Below, in pieces: positions 24,074-35,358 of a stretch of DNA of 64,000 nt (position 1 is the first letter of the stretch; each line of letters starts with the position of its first letter). This stretch comes from Lolium rigidum (Eukaryota; Streptophyta; Magnoliopsida; Poales; Poaceae). The notes under the pieces are model-generated. The model searched no databases and had not been told where the DNA came from. It was given only the letters and a program-made list of their open reading frames with translations. The translations under genes and the position numbers were made by a program. The stretch spans positions 216,031,837-216,095,836 of the forward strand of contig NC_061514.1 of the NCBI RefSeq assembly GCF_022539505.1, written 5' to 3'.

Positions 24074-25279
24074 TCAGGAGGTGCCGAAGTGTTCTACTTT
24101 AATAGACCGTTGAGTAATTACTTCATAGAAGACTCCATCTGGGATAGAAGAGCATGTAGAGCTGATATTAGCCAAAGCATTTGTTTCCTCGTTACTAGCT
24201 CTGTCGATATGTTTTAGCTCGCAACCTTCAAACTTGAATTCCATCGATTGGTGCATCTGGCGATAAGCAATCATATTATCGTTGACAGCGTCGCATAAAT
24301 TCATCGACTGCTGAACCACAAGGTTTGAATCTCCATAAATATCCAAGCGAGTAGCTCCACATGTCTTGGCCATACGCATACCGTGCAACAATGCTTCGTA
24401 TTCTGCTTCATTATTCGTCGGTAATGAGAAATTCATTCTGAGCACATATCTCATTTTGTCTCCTTGTGGCGAAATTAACACTACTTCCGCCCCTGCGCCT
24501 GTGCTTCGCTTCGAACCATCAAAGTACATTGTCCAAGAACCTGACATATCGGGTGCAGCAGGAGTTTGGGACTGAATCCAGTCGACGAAGAAATCTGGAA
24601 GGACCTGAGACTTTACGGCTATTCGGTTGATGTAATAAATATCATGTGGAGCTATATCAATGCCCCACTGAGATACACGACCTGTGGCATCTGCATTGGT
24701 GAGTATGTTCTTCAATGGAGCTTCGGTTACAACAACAATCGGGTGTTCAGCGAAGTAATGTCTTAGTTTTCGTGTTGTCATCCATACGGCATATGCCAAT
24801 TTCTGGTAATGTGGATACCGCTGTTTTGCTGGTGTAAGTACCTCGTTGAGGTAACAAACATGACGTTGTACGCCAGGAACTTTTCCTTCTTCTGCGCATT
24901 CGACAACGAGCACAGTGCTGACGACTCGACTAGTTGCGGCGATATAGAGCAACATCGGCTCCCTGTCCCGTGAAGTAACGAGGACTGGAGAAGTCGACAG
25001 AACCTTCTTCGAGTTGTCGAAAGCATCTCGTGCCTCTGCTGTCCACTCGACTTTTTCTGACTTTTTCATTAACTGATAAAATGACAGGGCCTTTTCTCCC
25101 AACTTTGCAATGAATCTACTGAGAGCTGCTACTCGTCCTGCCAATTGTTGCACCTGCTGTAGAGTCTTTGGTGGCTCCATGTTAAGGACAGCTTTGATCT
25201 TCAAAGGATTAGCCTCTCTCTGGCTAAAATAAAGTACCCGAGTACTTGGATTCATGGTACTCCAAAGAAGCATTTCTTC
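24074..25279 (-). pseudogene. Element B reverse transcriptase end, RNase H and second RNase H
   Basis: At 25279 the coding strand gives KKCFFGVP, the conserved end of the reverse transcriptase palm/thumb in Tat elements, then shifts frame. The main frame (25273-24074, 399 aa) continues with the thumb (KTLQQVQQLAGRVAALSRFI), a first RNase H domain (LLYIAATSRVVSTV to about residue 230), and a second RNase H starting MYFDGSKRSTGAG. The second domain keeps D (YFDGS), E (NEAEYEAL) and D (YGDSN), but the last catalytic Asp of the ADxLA motif is Asn (NEETNALA). The second RNase H marks the Tat lineage. The 5' part of the gene is at 36839-37632, inside the inverted segment. Confidence 0.88.
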
Positions 25280-25379
25280 NNNNNNNNNNNNNNNNNNNNN
25301 NNNNNNNNNNNNNNNNNNNNNNNNNNNNNNNNNNNNNNNNNNNNNNNNNNNNNNNNNNNNNNNNNNNNNNNNNNNNNNN
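25280..25379. other. Assembly gap, exactly 100 N
   Basis: A run of 100 N is the convention for a scaffold join of unknown size. It marks the left edge of the inverted contig. From the protein reading, about 30-40 bases of reverse transcriptase plus the rest of one target duplication should be missing at the true join. Confidence 0.95.
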
Positions 25380-26541
25380 CGCCGCCGCCGATCCCATCTC
25401 GGGGGATTCTGGAGATCTCCTCCGGCACCCTGCCGGAGAGGGGATTCATCTCCCGGAGGACTCTACACCGCCATGGTCGCCTCCGGAGTGATGAGTGAGT
25501 AGTTCACCCCCGGACTATGGGTCCATAGCAGTAGCTAGATGGTTGTCTTCTCCTCATTGTGCTTCATTGTTGGATCTTGTGAGCTGCCTAACATGATCAA
25601 GATCATCTATCTCGTAATTCTATATGTTGTGTTTGTCGGGATCCGATGGATAGAGAATACCATGTCATGTTAATTATCAAGTTATTATACATGTGTTGTT
25701 TATGATCTTGCATGCTCTCTGTTTCTAGTAGAGGCTCTGGCCAAGTTTTTACTTTTATCTCCAAGAGGGAGTATTTATGCTCGATAGTGGGTTCATGCCT
25801 GCATTGACACCTGGACAAGTGATGAGAAAGTTCTAAGGTTGTGTTGTGTTGTTGCCACTAGGGATAAAACATTGGCGCTATGTCCGAGGATGTAGTTGTT
25901 GATTACATTACGCACCATACTTAATGCAATTGTCTGTTGCTTTGCAACTTAATACCTGGAGGGGTTCGGACGATAACCTGAAGGTGGACTTTTTAGGCAT
26001 AGATGCAGTTGGATGGCGGTCTATGTACTTTGTCGTAATGCCCAATTAAATCTCACTATACTTATCATGTCATGTATGTGCATTCTTATGCCCTCTCTAT
26101 TTGTCAATTGCCCGACTGTAATTTGTTCACCCAACATGCTTTTATCTTATGGGAGAGACACCTCTAGTGAACTGTGGACCCCGGTCCATTCTTTTAATAC
26201 TGAAATACAAATCGCTCGCAATACTTGTTTTACTGTTTTCTCTCGCAAACAATCATCTTCCACACAATACGGTTAATCCTTTGTTACAGCAAGCCGGTGA
26301 GATTGACAACCTCACCGTTTCGTTGGGGCAAAGTACTTTGGTTGTGTTGTGCGGGTTCCACGTTGGCGCCGGAATCTCTGGTGTTGCGCCGCACTACATC
26401 CCGCTGCCATCAACCTTCAACGTGCTTCTTGACTCCTACTGGTTCGATTAAACCTTGGTTTCTAACTGAGGGAAACTTGCCGCTGTGCGCATCACACCTT
26501 CCTCTTGGGGTTCCCAACGGACGTGTCAACTACACGCATCA
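25380..26541 (+). repeat. A4: A-family LTR, truncated at gap
   Basis: This is 1162 bp of an A-type LTR in plus orientation as drawn. It runs from the GC-rich tract (matching about 3200 in A1, reversed) to the terminus tacacgcatca at 26541. The first ~430 bp are lost in the gap. What follows at 26542 is not the A primer site, so this end borders X sequence. It is a solo LTR or the 3' LTR of an element inserted into X. After correcting the inversion it lies on the minus strand. Confidence 0.88.
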
Positions 26542-26841
26542 TGGCGCCGGCGGCTCCCCCGGCTGGATCTCCTTCCTCCGGCGACCTTCGCCGGATCTGC
26601 TCCGTGGATCTGCATCCCCTCCCTCTCCTCCACCATGGCTCCCCCCGGTTTGTGCTCTTTCCCTCTCTAGGTTTGGGTTGACCTCACTAGATGAAATATA
26701 GGGCATTTTGCTAGGACAAGCCATGGTAGAATCTCTCTAGGTGCATATCCCCTGCTAGATCTTGTCTAGAACGTTAGTCTAGAGCAGTTCACCTCGCCAT
26801 TACCGCGAATACGAGGGGAAACTTGTGCTGCCTTCGTGCAG

Positions 26842-26916
26842 TAGGAAGTTCCGGCGCAAGTCACCGGAACTTCCGCCCGGGCGGAACTTCCGCCGGTTCC
26901 CTCCGGAACTTCCGGT
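26842..26916. repeat. GGAACTTCC palindrome cluster upstream of X ORF
   Basis: Five or six copies of the near-palindrome CGGAACTTCCG or its complement lie within about 75 bp, just upstream of the X ORF. The same motif fills the X LTR (28983-29310). The ORFs called through this cluster are not credible in this part. Confidence 0.8.
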
Positions 26917-27053
26917 ATGGCGTATTTACTGTTTTGCACTCAGGGTTCTGTCTAGGATCTGGTTTTGGCCTCCTCTTGTTCGTGTGCACTCATTTGTCTT
27001 CTACCATCTTCATATATGTATCTCAGGTGGTTCCAAGAAGAGAGGCAAGGGGC

Positions 27054-28404
27054 ATGTTGAAGACGAAGAAGAAGAAGAGTTTGAGCTTTACTCGTCCATC
27101 TAAGCTCACGGCTCGCCAAAAGTCGGCACAAAGGAATGTCAAGTTACCCGCAGTACGTGGCAAGAGGGTTCATGTGTCAGTCAAGAACATGCCATATCTT
27201 GAGTACAAGGAGCTGCGGCAAGGGAACCCTTATCTCATCCCTCGGAACAATAGGGTTGCGGATAAGCGCTTCCGCAATAAGTCGCAAGAGGAAATCTTTT
27301 ATGAGATCTATGTTACCTTCAAGAAGGGCATAGTCACTCAGCACTCCATTGACACCGCCAAGATGGCCGCCACAAGGTACTTTGATGAAGCCTATGCATT
27401 GTGTGGAGAGTTTGGGCTCTATCCCATTATGGAGCTCAACAAGGACTTCGACATTGGGTTGATCCAACAGTTCTATGCAACCGTTCACTTTCAACAAGAT
27501 GAAGCCAGAACTTTCCGGTGGATGACACAGGAGACTCTTCTTGAAGCCAACTTGGCAAGCTTTGGTGAAGCACTTGGATACCCTCCATCTCCGGCGGTGA
27601 ATGCAAATGGATGGCGGTCGCATGATAGCTCATTTGCCCTCACCAAGGATGTGTTGGAACCGCTCTATATTAAGGGATGGGGTGTTCCGGGTAAGAGTGT
27701 GGATCTTCTCCCCACTTGGGACATCATGCTTCGTGTCTACCGGGAGACTATTGGACCCAAGGGTGGCAACCTTGATGAGTTACATACCTATGAAGTGGAT
27801 CTTATGGCAAACACTCATGCTAAGCAAGGCACCGGTGAGAAGCTCGATGTGATGGACTACATCTACCATGAGATGTGGTCATGTGTGATGGAGAAGAAGC
27901 TTCCTCTCTTTGCTCCTTTCATCATGAAGCTCATTGAAGACACTTGGATATCTACTCGTCAGGCTCCTCTCGCTCACACCATTCCTCTCAACATCACCGC
28001 TCATGAAGTGAAGAGCCTCCGGGTCAAGCGTCACAATTCGCCACTAGAAGATGTTGCTCCCGTTCATGAGAAGCAACCAAGTTGGGTCTCCAAGCTTGCC
28101 CAACCGCATGCAACAGATCTTTTGTCTCACCTCAGCTGTCAACCATCGTCAGCAGCAGCAGCATTATGAGGCCAAGAAGTCTCGGGTTCGTCAGAAGAGC
28201 ATCACGAGGGCTCTCAATGTGGACGTGTCTCCTCCCGGATCCGAGGAGAACATTACTCCGGAGGCTGAGTGGGTTTCTCAGCATGGCATTCCTCTCCTAG
28301 AAGATGGTCTCGAGATCCAGTCTCCTCCTCATACTCCACCTCACCCCGGCGCTCCATCTGATCTCCCTCCCGGCTGGGCTAACGCCGACCCTTGGGACGT
28401 GTAG
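27054..28404 (+). pseudogene. X ORF: plant transposon-protein-like domain
   Basis: The main frame reads from an ATG at 27054 (MLKTKKKKSLSFTRPSKL) to 28169. A frame change near 28110 leads to the end at 28404 (WANADPWDV). An earlier change near 27100 is likely, since another frame there reads a Lys/Glu-rich start typical of such proteins. The core (about 27330-27600: FDEAYALCGEFGLYPIMEL, GLIQQFYATVHF, RTFRWMT) matches the pattern of the 'putative plant transposon protein' domain found in non-autonomous plant LTR elements. No catalytic motifs are seen. The C-terminal third is Pro/Ser-rich. The role is unknown. Confidence 0.6.
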
Positions 28405-28830
28405 TTCCTCCTGTCCCTTTTTGGTGCCTTGGTGCCAAAGGGGGAGAGTGAGCCCTTATTAGGTTGCTCTCCGTTCGGTATTTGCATGGGGGAGTCACAA
28501 GCTCATGTGTTCTTTGATTTTTATCCCATGTGATTCCATTTTATTATCTATTTGGTGTAGAACTCTGTCTCTAGATATTACGTGGTGTGTGAACCTTATC
28601 TATGTGTATGGTAAACTCCGTATGTGAGTATTCTATGGTTATATATGTGTGTATGATCTATCTATCTATATGCTTATCAATATGTTTATTGTTAACCCAT
28701 GGAAGATGGATGCAAGATATAGGCTTTGTTTCATATATGTGTACCTTCGCTTTCAGAGAAATTTTCTTGTTTACCTTGATTATTCCTTGCGAATACTTCT
28801 GTTGTCATCAAAGACCAAAAAGGGGGAGAT
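28405..28830 (+). other. X 3' untranslated region and polypurine tracts
   Basis: This is a non-coding region between ORF and LTR. The functional polypurine tract is 28816-28830 (aaaaagggggagat) directly before the LTR. A second, similar tract aaagggggagag lies at about 28437-28448, shortly after the ORF. Confidence 0.7.
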
Positions 28831-30092
28831 TGAAAGAACATTTCCCGCCCTTTTGGGTTTGTGTGTTTGATGTCAACAACAGGTACCTATTTATGCGTGT
28901 TGAGCAGGTACATGGTTTCATTATAAATACATGGATGGTGGAATGACCTGACAAATCTGGAGCCATTGCTGCCATTTTGCTCCAGGCGGAAGTTCCGGCC
29001 CCTGCAGGCGGAAGTTCCGCCCAGATGCTCCTGACAGCAGCATCTCATCGCCTCCCACGTTGAAGCTCGGCGGAAGTAGGCCGAAAGTTCCGGCCAGCGG
29101 AACTTCCGCCCTACTTCCGGCCAAGTTCCGAAAACTACTATTTTGCTCATAGTATGTTCCAGTATGGTTTTCGCGCTATTTCGGAAGTAGCCCGGAAGTT
29201 TCGGTCACCGGAAGTTCCGCCCTTGTTCCGCGTGCACTCAGTCCATCAGCTTCTCAGGTGCGAAGGGATCCAGTCGGAACTTCCGGCCCCTGTGGCCGGA
29301 ACTTCCGGTGTTACACAAAAACGTCCACAACGGTCAGATCTGAAGCACCTACTCATATAAATAGCTATCTTCCCCATTGGAACAAGTTGCTCAATGATTG
29401 CCAAGTTCATCCACCATTAGAGCCACCTCAAGAAACACAAGAATCACAAGATCTCCTCCTCCAACCAACCAAAGCTCTTGATCTTTGGAGATCCGAAGGA
29501 GAAGACCTCGATATACATCCTCACCGAAGCGATTTGCAATTCTCCCTCATATGCTTGAGGGCCCCTTTGCTAGTGTTCCTATTTTGGTATCCCTAGTTAT
29601 TTGTGGTTGATTTGTTCTCGTTGGTGATTTTGTATTGTTACAGATATTGTGAGCCTCCAATTTGGTTGTGTATGTGTTCCCCAAGAACCTTGTAAAGGCC
29701 CGGTTTCCGCCTCGAGGAAATCCCTTAGTGGAAGTGGGCTAGGCCTTTGTGGCGGTGCTCACAGGAGACCTGAGTGAGCCTTCATGGTGTTGGTCTGGCT
29801 TTCGTAGCGATCGCACTCCTCCAAACGTAGACGTACCTTCTTTCAAAGGAAGGGAACTACGGGAATCAACTCTGTGTCTCCGCGTGCTCCACTCTCGGTT
29901 ACCTCTATCCTATTATCTCCCATATATATTGCTTAGCTATATCTTGCTTAGTTGTTGACCTTGTCATATAGGTAAATTCACATAGTTGCATATCTAGAGA
30001 ATTTACCTTTGTGTCAAGCCTAAATTGAAAAAGAACTAAAAATTGGTTAGCACCTATTCACCCCCCTCTAGGTGCGGCATACGATCCTTTCA
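28831..30092 (+). repeat. X 3' LTR
   Basis: This is a 1262-bp LTR from tgaaagaac to cctttca. The region 28983-29310 is packed with GGAACTTCC-type palindromes. The first ~490 bp match 45976-46469 in the opposite orientation. A short TATA-like stretch (atataaatagc) occurs near 29356-29366. ORFs across the palindromes are not genes. Confidence 0.85.
28983..29310. repeat. GGAACTTCC palindrome array in X LTR
   Basis: Roughly a dozen copies of (C)GGAAGTTCCG(G) or its complement occur in about 330 bp, often as back-to-back pairs. The core is a 13-bp palindrome CCGGAAcTTCCGG with one central base. The other LTR keeps the array (45985-46310). The GAA and TTC are one base apart, unlike a heat-shock element, which has two. 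Confidence 0.85.
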
Positions 30093-30097
30093 ATTGT

Positions 30098-30473
30098 CAG
30101 TCAATATGTTAAAAGAATCTGACACTGGCTTCCATGGCATCATCCCAACCCGACCCGCTTATCCCCTTGGTAAAATTTCATTGCACGTTGTCTTCGGCAC
30201 ACCCAGCAACTTCAGGAGGAGAAACTCGAGTTCGAGGTGGTAGATTGGGAATCACAATACCACGCCATCCTCGGCAGGCTAGCGTTTGCCAAGTTCATGG
30301 CAGTTCCTCAATACGCGTATTTGAAGCTGAAAATGTCGGGCAATAATGGGACAACAATAACTATTCACGGAAGTTTTTCTCGTTCTGATAACTATGACAG
30401 AGATTTCCAGAAGATTGCCTCCAAATTCGGAGTCAGAGAAGAACTTAATGCACTTGACGTAGTCACTGATCAT
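30098..30473 (+). pseudogene. Element B protease-to-RT linker (inverted segment)
   Basis: Directly after the X duplication the frame reads SVNMLKESD and FHGIIPT, the standard continuation of Tat protease after ASTMKAMGL at 46475. Then follow PLGKISLHVVFGTP and, in a shifted frame, VVDWESQYHAILGRLAFAKFMA. The latter is the conserved protease C-terminal region before the reverse transcriptase. A frame change lies near 30200. It is cut at 30473 by element C. It lies on the plus strand only because the contig is inverted. Confidence 0.85.
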
Positions 30474-31862
30474 TGATGTCTACGGGAGCTTCTATTCTTG
30501 TAGACAATGTTGGGCCTCCAAGAGCAGAGGTTTATAGAACAGCAGCAAGTTTCCCTTAAGTGGATCACCCAAGGTTTATCGAACTCAGGGAGGAAGAGGT
30601 CAAAGATATCCCTCTCATGCAACCCTGCAACCACAAAGCAAGAAGTCTCTTGTGTCCCCAACACACCTAAGTAATGCAGTAAAACAGTAAACAAGCAGCG
30701 ATAGCAGTATTTAGGAACAAGGCCTAGGGATTACACTTTCACTAGTGGACACTCTCAACATTGATCGCATAATAAATAACTCTTTCTCATATGTGCTACA
30801 TACACTCTTTTGTTGGATGACAAACACCAGTCGTTGTGTAGGGCTACAAGAGCACCTCAATGCCGGAGTTAACAAGCTCCACAACATTCGATGTTCATAT
30901 TTAAATAACCTTAGAGCATAATAGATCATTGCAAAATAAACCAAGAACTAACATAGCGCACACATTGTCCACATTACACTATGAAGGAGGAATAGATCAC
31001 ATCAATACTATCATAATGATAATTAACTCCACAATCTACAAGAGATCATGATCATAGCCTACGACAAGAACCACACGGTGCACACACTAGTCACCTTTAC
31101 ACCATGCAGGAGGAATAGACTACTTTAATAACATCACATGAGTAGCACACAACTAGTAGCGATACAAAGCTCATCATATGGATCTCAATCATGTAAAGCA
31201 GCTCATGAGATCATTGTATTGAAGTACATAGGAGAGAGATTAACCACATAGCTACCGGTACAGCCCCGAGCCTCGATGGAGAACTACTCCCTCCTCATGG
31301 GAGACAAGCAGCGTTGATGGAGATGGCGGTGGTGTCGATGGAGGAGCCTTCCGGGGCACTTCCCCGTCCCGGCGGCGTGCCGGAACGGAGACTCCTGTCC
31401 CCCGGATCTTGGCTTCGCGATGGCGGCAGCTCCGGAAGGTTTCTCGTACCGTGGCTTTTCGTCTCGAAGTTTTAGGTCCGGGACCTTTAAATAGGCGAAG
31501 AGGCGGCGTCAGAAGGTCGAAGGGGCGACGACACCATAGGGCCGCGCGGCCAGGGGGTGGGCCGCGCCACCCTATCATCTGGGGCCTGTGTGGCCCCCCT
31601 CCGGCGACTCTCGGGTGTTCTGGATGCTTCCGAGCAAAATAGGAACCTGGGCGTTGATTTCGTCCAATTTCGAGAATATTTCGTTACTAGGATTTCGGAA
31701 CCAAAACAGACAGAAAACAGAGAATCGGCCTTTCGGCATCTCGTCAATAGGTTAGTTCCGGAAAACGCATAAATATGACATAAAGTGTGCATAAAACATG
31801 TAGATATCATCAATAATGTGGCATGGAACATAAGAAATTATCGATACGTCGGAGACGTATCG
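30474..31862 (-). repeat. C 3' LTR
   Basis: This is a 1389-bp LTR starting tgatgtctacggg and ending gacgtatcg. Relative to the other LTR of C it lacks about 77 bp at the junction near 30669, where acctaa is joined to gtaatgcag. TATA-like tttaaagg lies on the minus strand near 31485-31492. Confidence 0.9.
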
Positions 31863-34400
31863 GCATCCCCAAGCTTAGTTTCTGCTCGTCCCGAGCGAGT
31901 AAACGATAAACAAAGATAATTTCTGGAGTGACATGCCATCATAAACTTGATCATGTTGTAAACATATGTAATGAATGCAGCGATCAAAACAATGGTAATG
32001 ACATGAGTAAACAACTGAATCATAAAGCAATGACTTTTCATGAATAGCACTTTCAAGACAGGCATCAATAAGTCTTGCATAAGAGTTAACTCATAAAGCA
32101 ATAATTTAAAGTAAAGACATTGAAGCAACACAATGGAAGATTAAGTTTCAGCGGTTGCTTTCAACTTGTAACATGTATATCTCATGGATAATTGTCAACA
32201 TAGAGTAATATAACAAGTGCAATATGCAAGTATGTAGGAATCAATGCACAGTTCACACAAGTGTTTGCTTCTTGAGGTGGAGAGAAATAGGTGAACTGAC
32301 TCAACATTAAAAGTAAAAGAAAGGTCCTTCAAAGAGGAAAGCATCGATTGCTATATTTGTGCTAGAGCTTTTATTTTGAAAACATGAAACAATTTTGTCA
32401 ACGGTAGTAATAAAGCATATGAGTTATATAAATTATATCTTACAAGTTGCAAGCCTCATGCATAGTATACTAATAGTGCCCGCACCTTGTCCTAATTAGC
32501 TTGGACTACCGGATCATCGCAATACACATGTTTTAACCAAGTGTCACAATGGGGTACCTCCATGCCGCCTGTACAAAGGTCTAAGGAGAAAGCTCGCATT
32601 TTGGATTTCTCGCTTTTGATTATTCTCAACTTAGACATCCATACCGGGACAACATGGACAACAGATAATGGACTCCTCTTTAATGCATAAGCATGTGGCA
32701 ACAATTATTATTCTCATATGAGATTGAGGATATATGTCCAAAACTGAAACTTCCACCATGAATCATGGCTTTAGTTAGCGGCCCAATGTTCTTCTCTAAC
32801 AATATGCATGCTCCAACCATTAAGGTGGTAGATCTCTCTTACTTCGGACAAGACGGACATGCATAGCAACTCACATGATATTCAACAAAGAATAGTTGAT
32901 GGCGTCCCCGTAAACATGGTTATCGCACAACAAGCAACTTAATAAGAGATAAAGTGCATAAGTACATATTCAATACCACAATAGTTTTTAAGCTATTTGT
33001 CCCATGAGCTATATATTGTAAAGGCGAATGATGGAATTTTAAAGGTAGCACTCAAGCAATTTACTTTGGAATGGCGGAGAAATACCATGTAGTAGGTAGG
33101 TATGGTGGACACAAATGGCATAGTGGTTGGCTCAAGGATTTTGGATGCATGAGAAGTATTCCCTCTCGATACAAGGCTTAGGCTAGCAAGGTTATTTGAA
33201 ACAAACACAAGGATGAACCGGTGTAGCAAAACTCACATAAAAGACATATTGTAAACATTATAAGACTCTACACCGTCTTCCTTGTTGTTCAAAACTCAAT
33301 ACTAGAAATTATCTAGACTTTAGAGAGACCAATTATGCAAACCAAATTTAGCAAGCTCTATGTATTTCTTCATTAATGGGTGCAAAGTATATGATGCAAG
33401 AGCTTAAACATGAGCACAACAATTGCCAAGTATCAAATTATCCAAGATATTTTTATCAATTACTACATGTAGCATTTCCCGTTTCCAACCATATAACAAT
33501 TAACGAAGCAGTTTCAACCTTCGCCATGAACATTAAAAGCTAAGAACACATGTGTTCATATGAACCAGCGGAGCGTGTCTCTCTCCCACACAAGCATGAT
33601 GGATTATATTTTATTCAAACAAAAACAAAAACAAAAACAAACGAGACGCTCCAAGTAAAGTACATAAGATGTGACCGAATAAAAATATAGTTTCAAGGGA
33701 GGAACTCGATAATGTTGTCGATGAAGAAGGGGATGCCTTGGGCATCCCCAAGCTTAGATGCTTGAGTCTTCTTGAAATATGCAGGGATGAACCACCGGGG
33801 CATCCCCAAGCTTAGACTCTTCACTCTTCTTGATCATAGTATATCATCCTCCTCGCTTGACCCTTGAAAACTTCCTCCACACCAAACTCGAAACAAACTC
33901 ATTAGACGGTTAGTGCATAATCAAAAATTCACATGTTCAGAGGTGACACAATCATTCTTAACACTTCTGGACATTGCACAAAGCTACTGGACATTAATGG
34001 ATCAAAGAAATTCATCCAACATAGCAAAAGAGGCAATGCGAAATAAAAGGCAGAATCTGTCAAAACAGAACGGTCCGTAAAGATGGATTTTATCGAGGCA
34101 CCAGACTTGCTCAAATGAAAATGCCCAAATTGAATGAAAGTTGCGTACATATCTGAGGATCACTCACGTAAATTGGCAAAATTTTCTGAGTTACCTACAG
34201 AGAATTAGGCCCAGATTCGTGACAGCAAGAAATCTGTTTTCGCGCAGTAATCCAAATCTAGTATTGACTTTACTATCAAAGACTTTACTTGGCACAACAA
34301 ATGCAATAAAATAAGATAAGGAGAGGTTGCTACAGTAGTAACAACTTCCAAGACTCAAATATAAAACAAAGTTACTGTAGCAAAATAAACACATGGGTTA
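31863..34400 (-). other. C shared 3' non-coding module
   Basis: This is a copy of the module seen in A1 (3644-6190), including the polypurine tract at 31863-31878 and the hairpin/polypurine pair near 33730-33810. No gene is seen. Similarity to the A copies ends near 34405, slightly before the point where A1 and A3 diverge from each other. Confidence 0.8.
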
Positions 34401-34450
34401 TCTCCCAAGAAGTTCTTTCTTTATAGCCATTAAGATGGGCTCGAGCGGTT

Positions 34451-35193
34451 TTAATGATGCACTCGCAAGAAATAAGAGTTGAAGCAAAAGAGAGCATCAA
34501 GAGGCAAATTCAAAACAAATTTAAGTCTAACATGCTTCCTATGCATAGGAGTCTTGTAAATAAACAAGTTCATGAAGAGCAAACTAACAAGCATAGGAAG
34601 ATAGAACAAGTGTAGCTTCAAAAATTTCAGCACATAGAGAGGTATTTTAGTAACATGAAAATTTCTACAACGATATTTTCCTCTCTCATAATAATATCCA
34701 GTAGAATCATGAGCAAACTCAACAATATAACTATCACATAAAGCATTCTTATCATGAGTCTCATGCATAAAATTATTACTACTCCCAACATAAGCATAAT
34801 CAATTTTATTAGTTGTAGTGGGAGCAAATTCAACAAAGTAGCTATCATTATTATTTTCATCATCAAATATAGGAGGCATATTGTAATCATAATCAAATTT
34901 ATCCTCCATAACAGGTGGTAACAAAAGACTACTATCATTATAATCATCATATATGGGAGGCAAAGTATCATCAAAGTAAATTTTCTCCTCAATGCTTGGG
35001 GGACTAAAAGATCATGAAAACCAGCTTCCCCAAGCTTAGAACTTTCTATATCATTATCAACAATGGTGTTCAAAGCGTTCATACTAATATTACTACCAGA
35101 ATGCAAATAAGATTCCATAGGTTTTTTAATTTTCGCATCAAACCATCCATGTCTTAAATCAGGAAATAGAATAAGAAGCTCATTGTTGTCCAT
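34451..35193 (-). pseudogene. C copy of acidic/hydrophobic ORF, frameshifted
   Basis: The start MDNNELLILFPDLRHGW at 35193 is the same as in D (52886). A short deletion near 35005-35015 changes frame. The C-terminal part continues in another frame (34963-34451) as an acidic Asp/Tyr/Asn-rich region, then a hydrophobic segment (LHLFYLPMLVSLLFMNLF), then MHRKHVRLK. Compared with D it has about eight extra residues (SYLHSGSN) after residue 27. Function unknown; see D. Confidence 0.75.
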
Positions 35194-35329
35194 TATGCCA
35201 AACTAGTGTAAACAAGAAACAAAAAGATGCAATTGCAGGATCTAAAGGAAATAGCTTCGAGCACACACACAACGGCGCCGAGAAAAGTACTTTACCCGGG
35301 ACCGGAGTATGAGAGCCTTTTACCTTTCC

Positions 35330-35349
35330 TCCCGAGCAACTCGCGCCGG
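35330..35349 (-). other. C primer-binding site, altered
   Basis: The plus strand reads tcccgagcaactcgcgccgg, where the sister elements have tcccggcaacggcgccgg. The two differences are CGG to CGAG and CGG to CTCG. The site lies next to the 5' LTR start at 35359. These changes fit the consensus-error pattern described under findings. Confidence 0.65.
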
Positions 35350-35358
35350 AAAATAGCT

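Larger units (their letters stand above)
26542..30092 (+). mobile_element. Element X: non-autonomous LTR element, right part
   Basis: This is the internal region (26542-28830) and 3' LTR (28831-30092) of an element whose 5' LTR is at 45976-46469 on the other strand, because this contig is inverted. The LTR begins tgaaagaac, preceded by the polypurine tract aaaaagggggagat. It ends cctttca, followed by the duplication attgt (30093-30097). The same five bases abut the 5' LTR (46470-46474). One ORF is present and there is no protease, polymerase or integrase. X sits in the protease end of B. Superfamily is unclear: the tract looks Ty1/copia-like, the ORF does not decide it. Confidence 0.75.

Noticed and set aside
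28983..29310. Heat-shock elements in the X LTR
   Set aside because: Heat-shock elements need GAAnnTTC. Here GAA and TTC are one base apart (GGAAcTTCC), so the array does not match.
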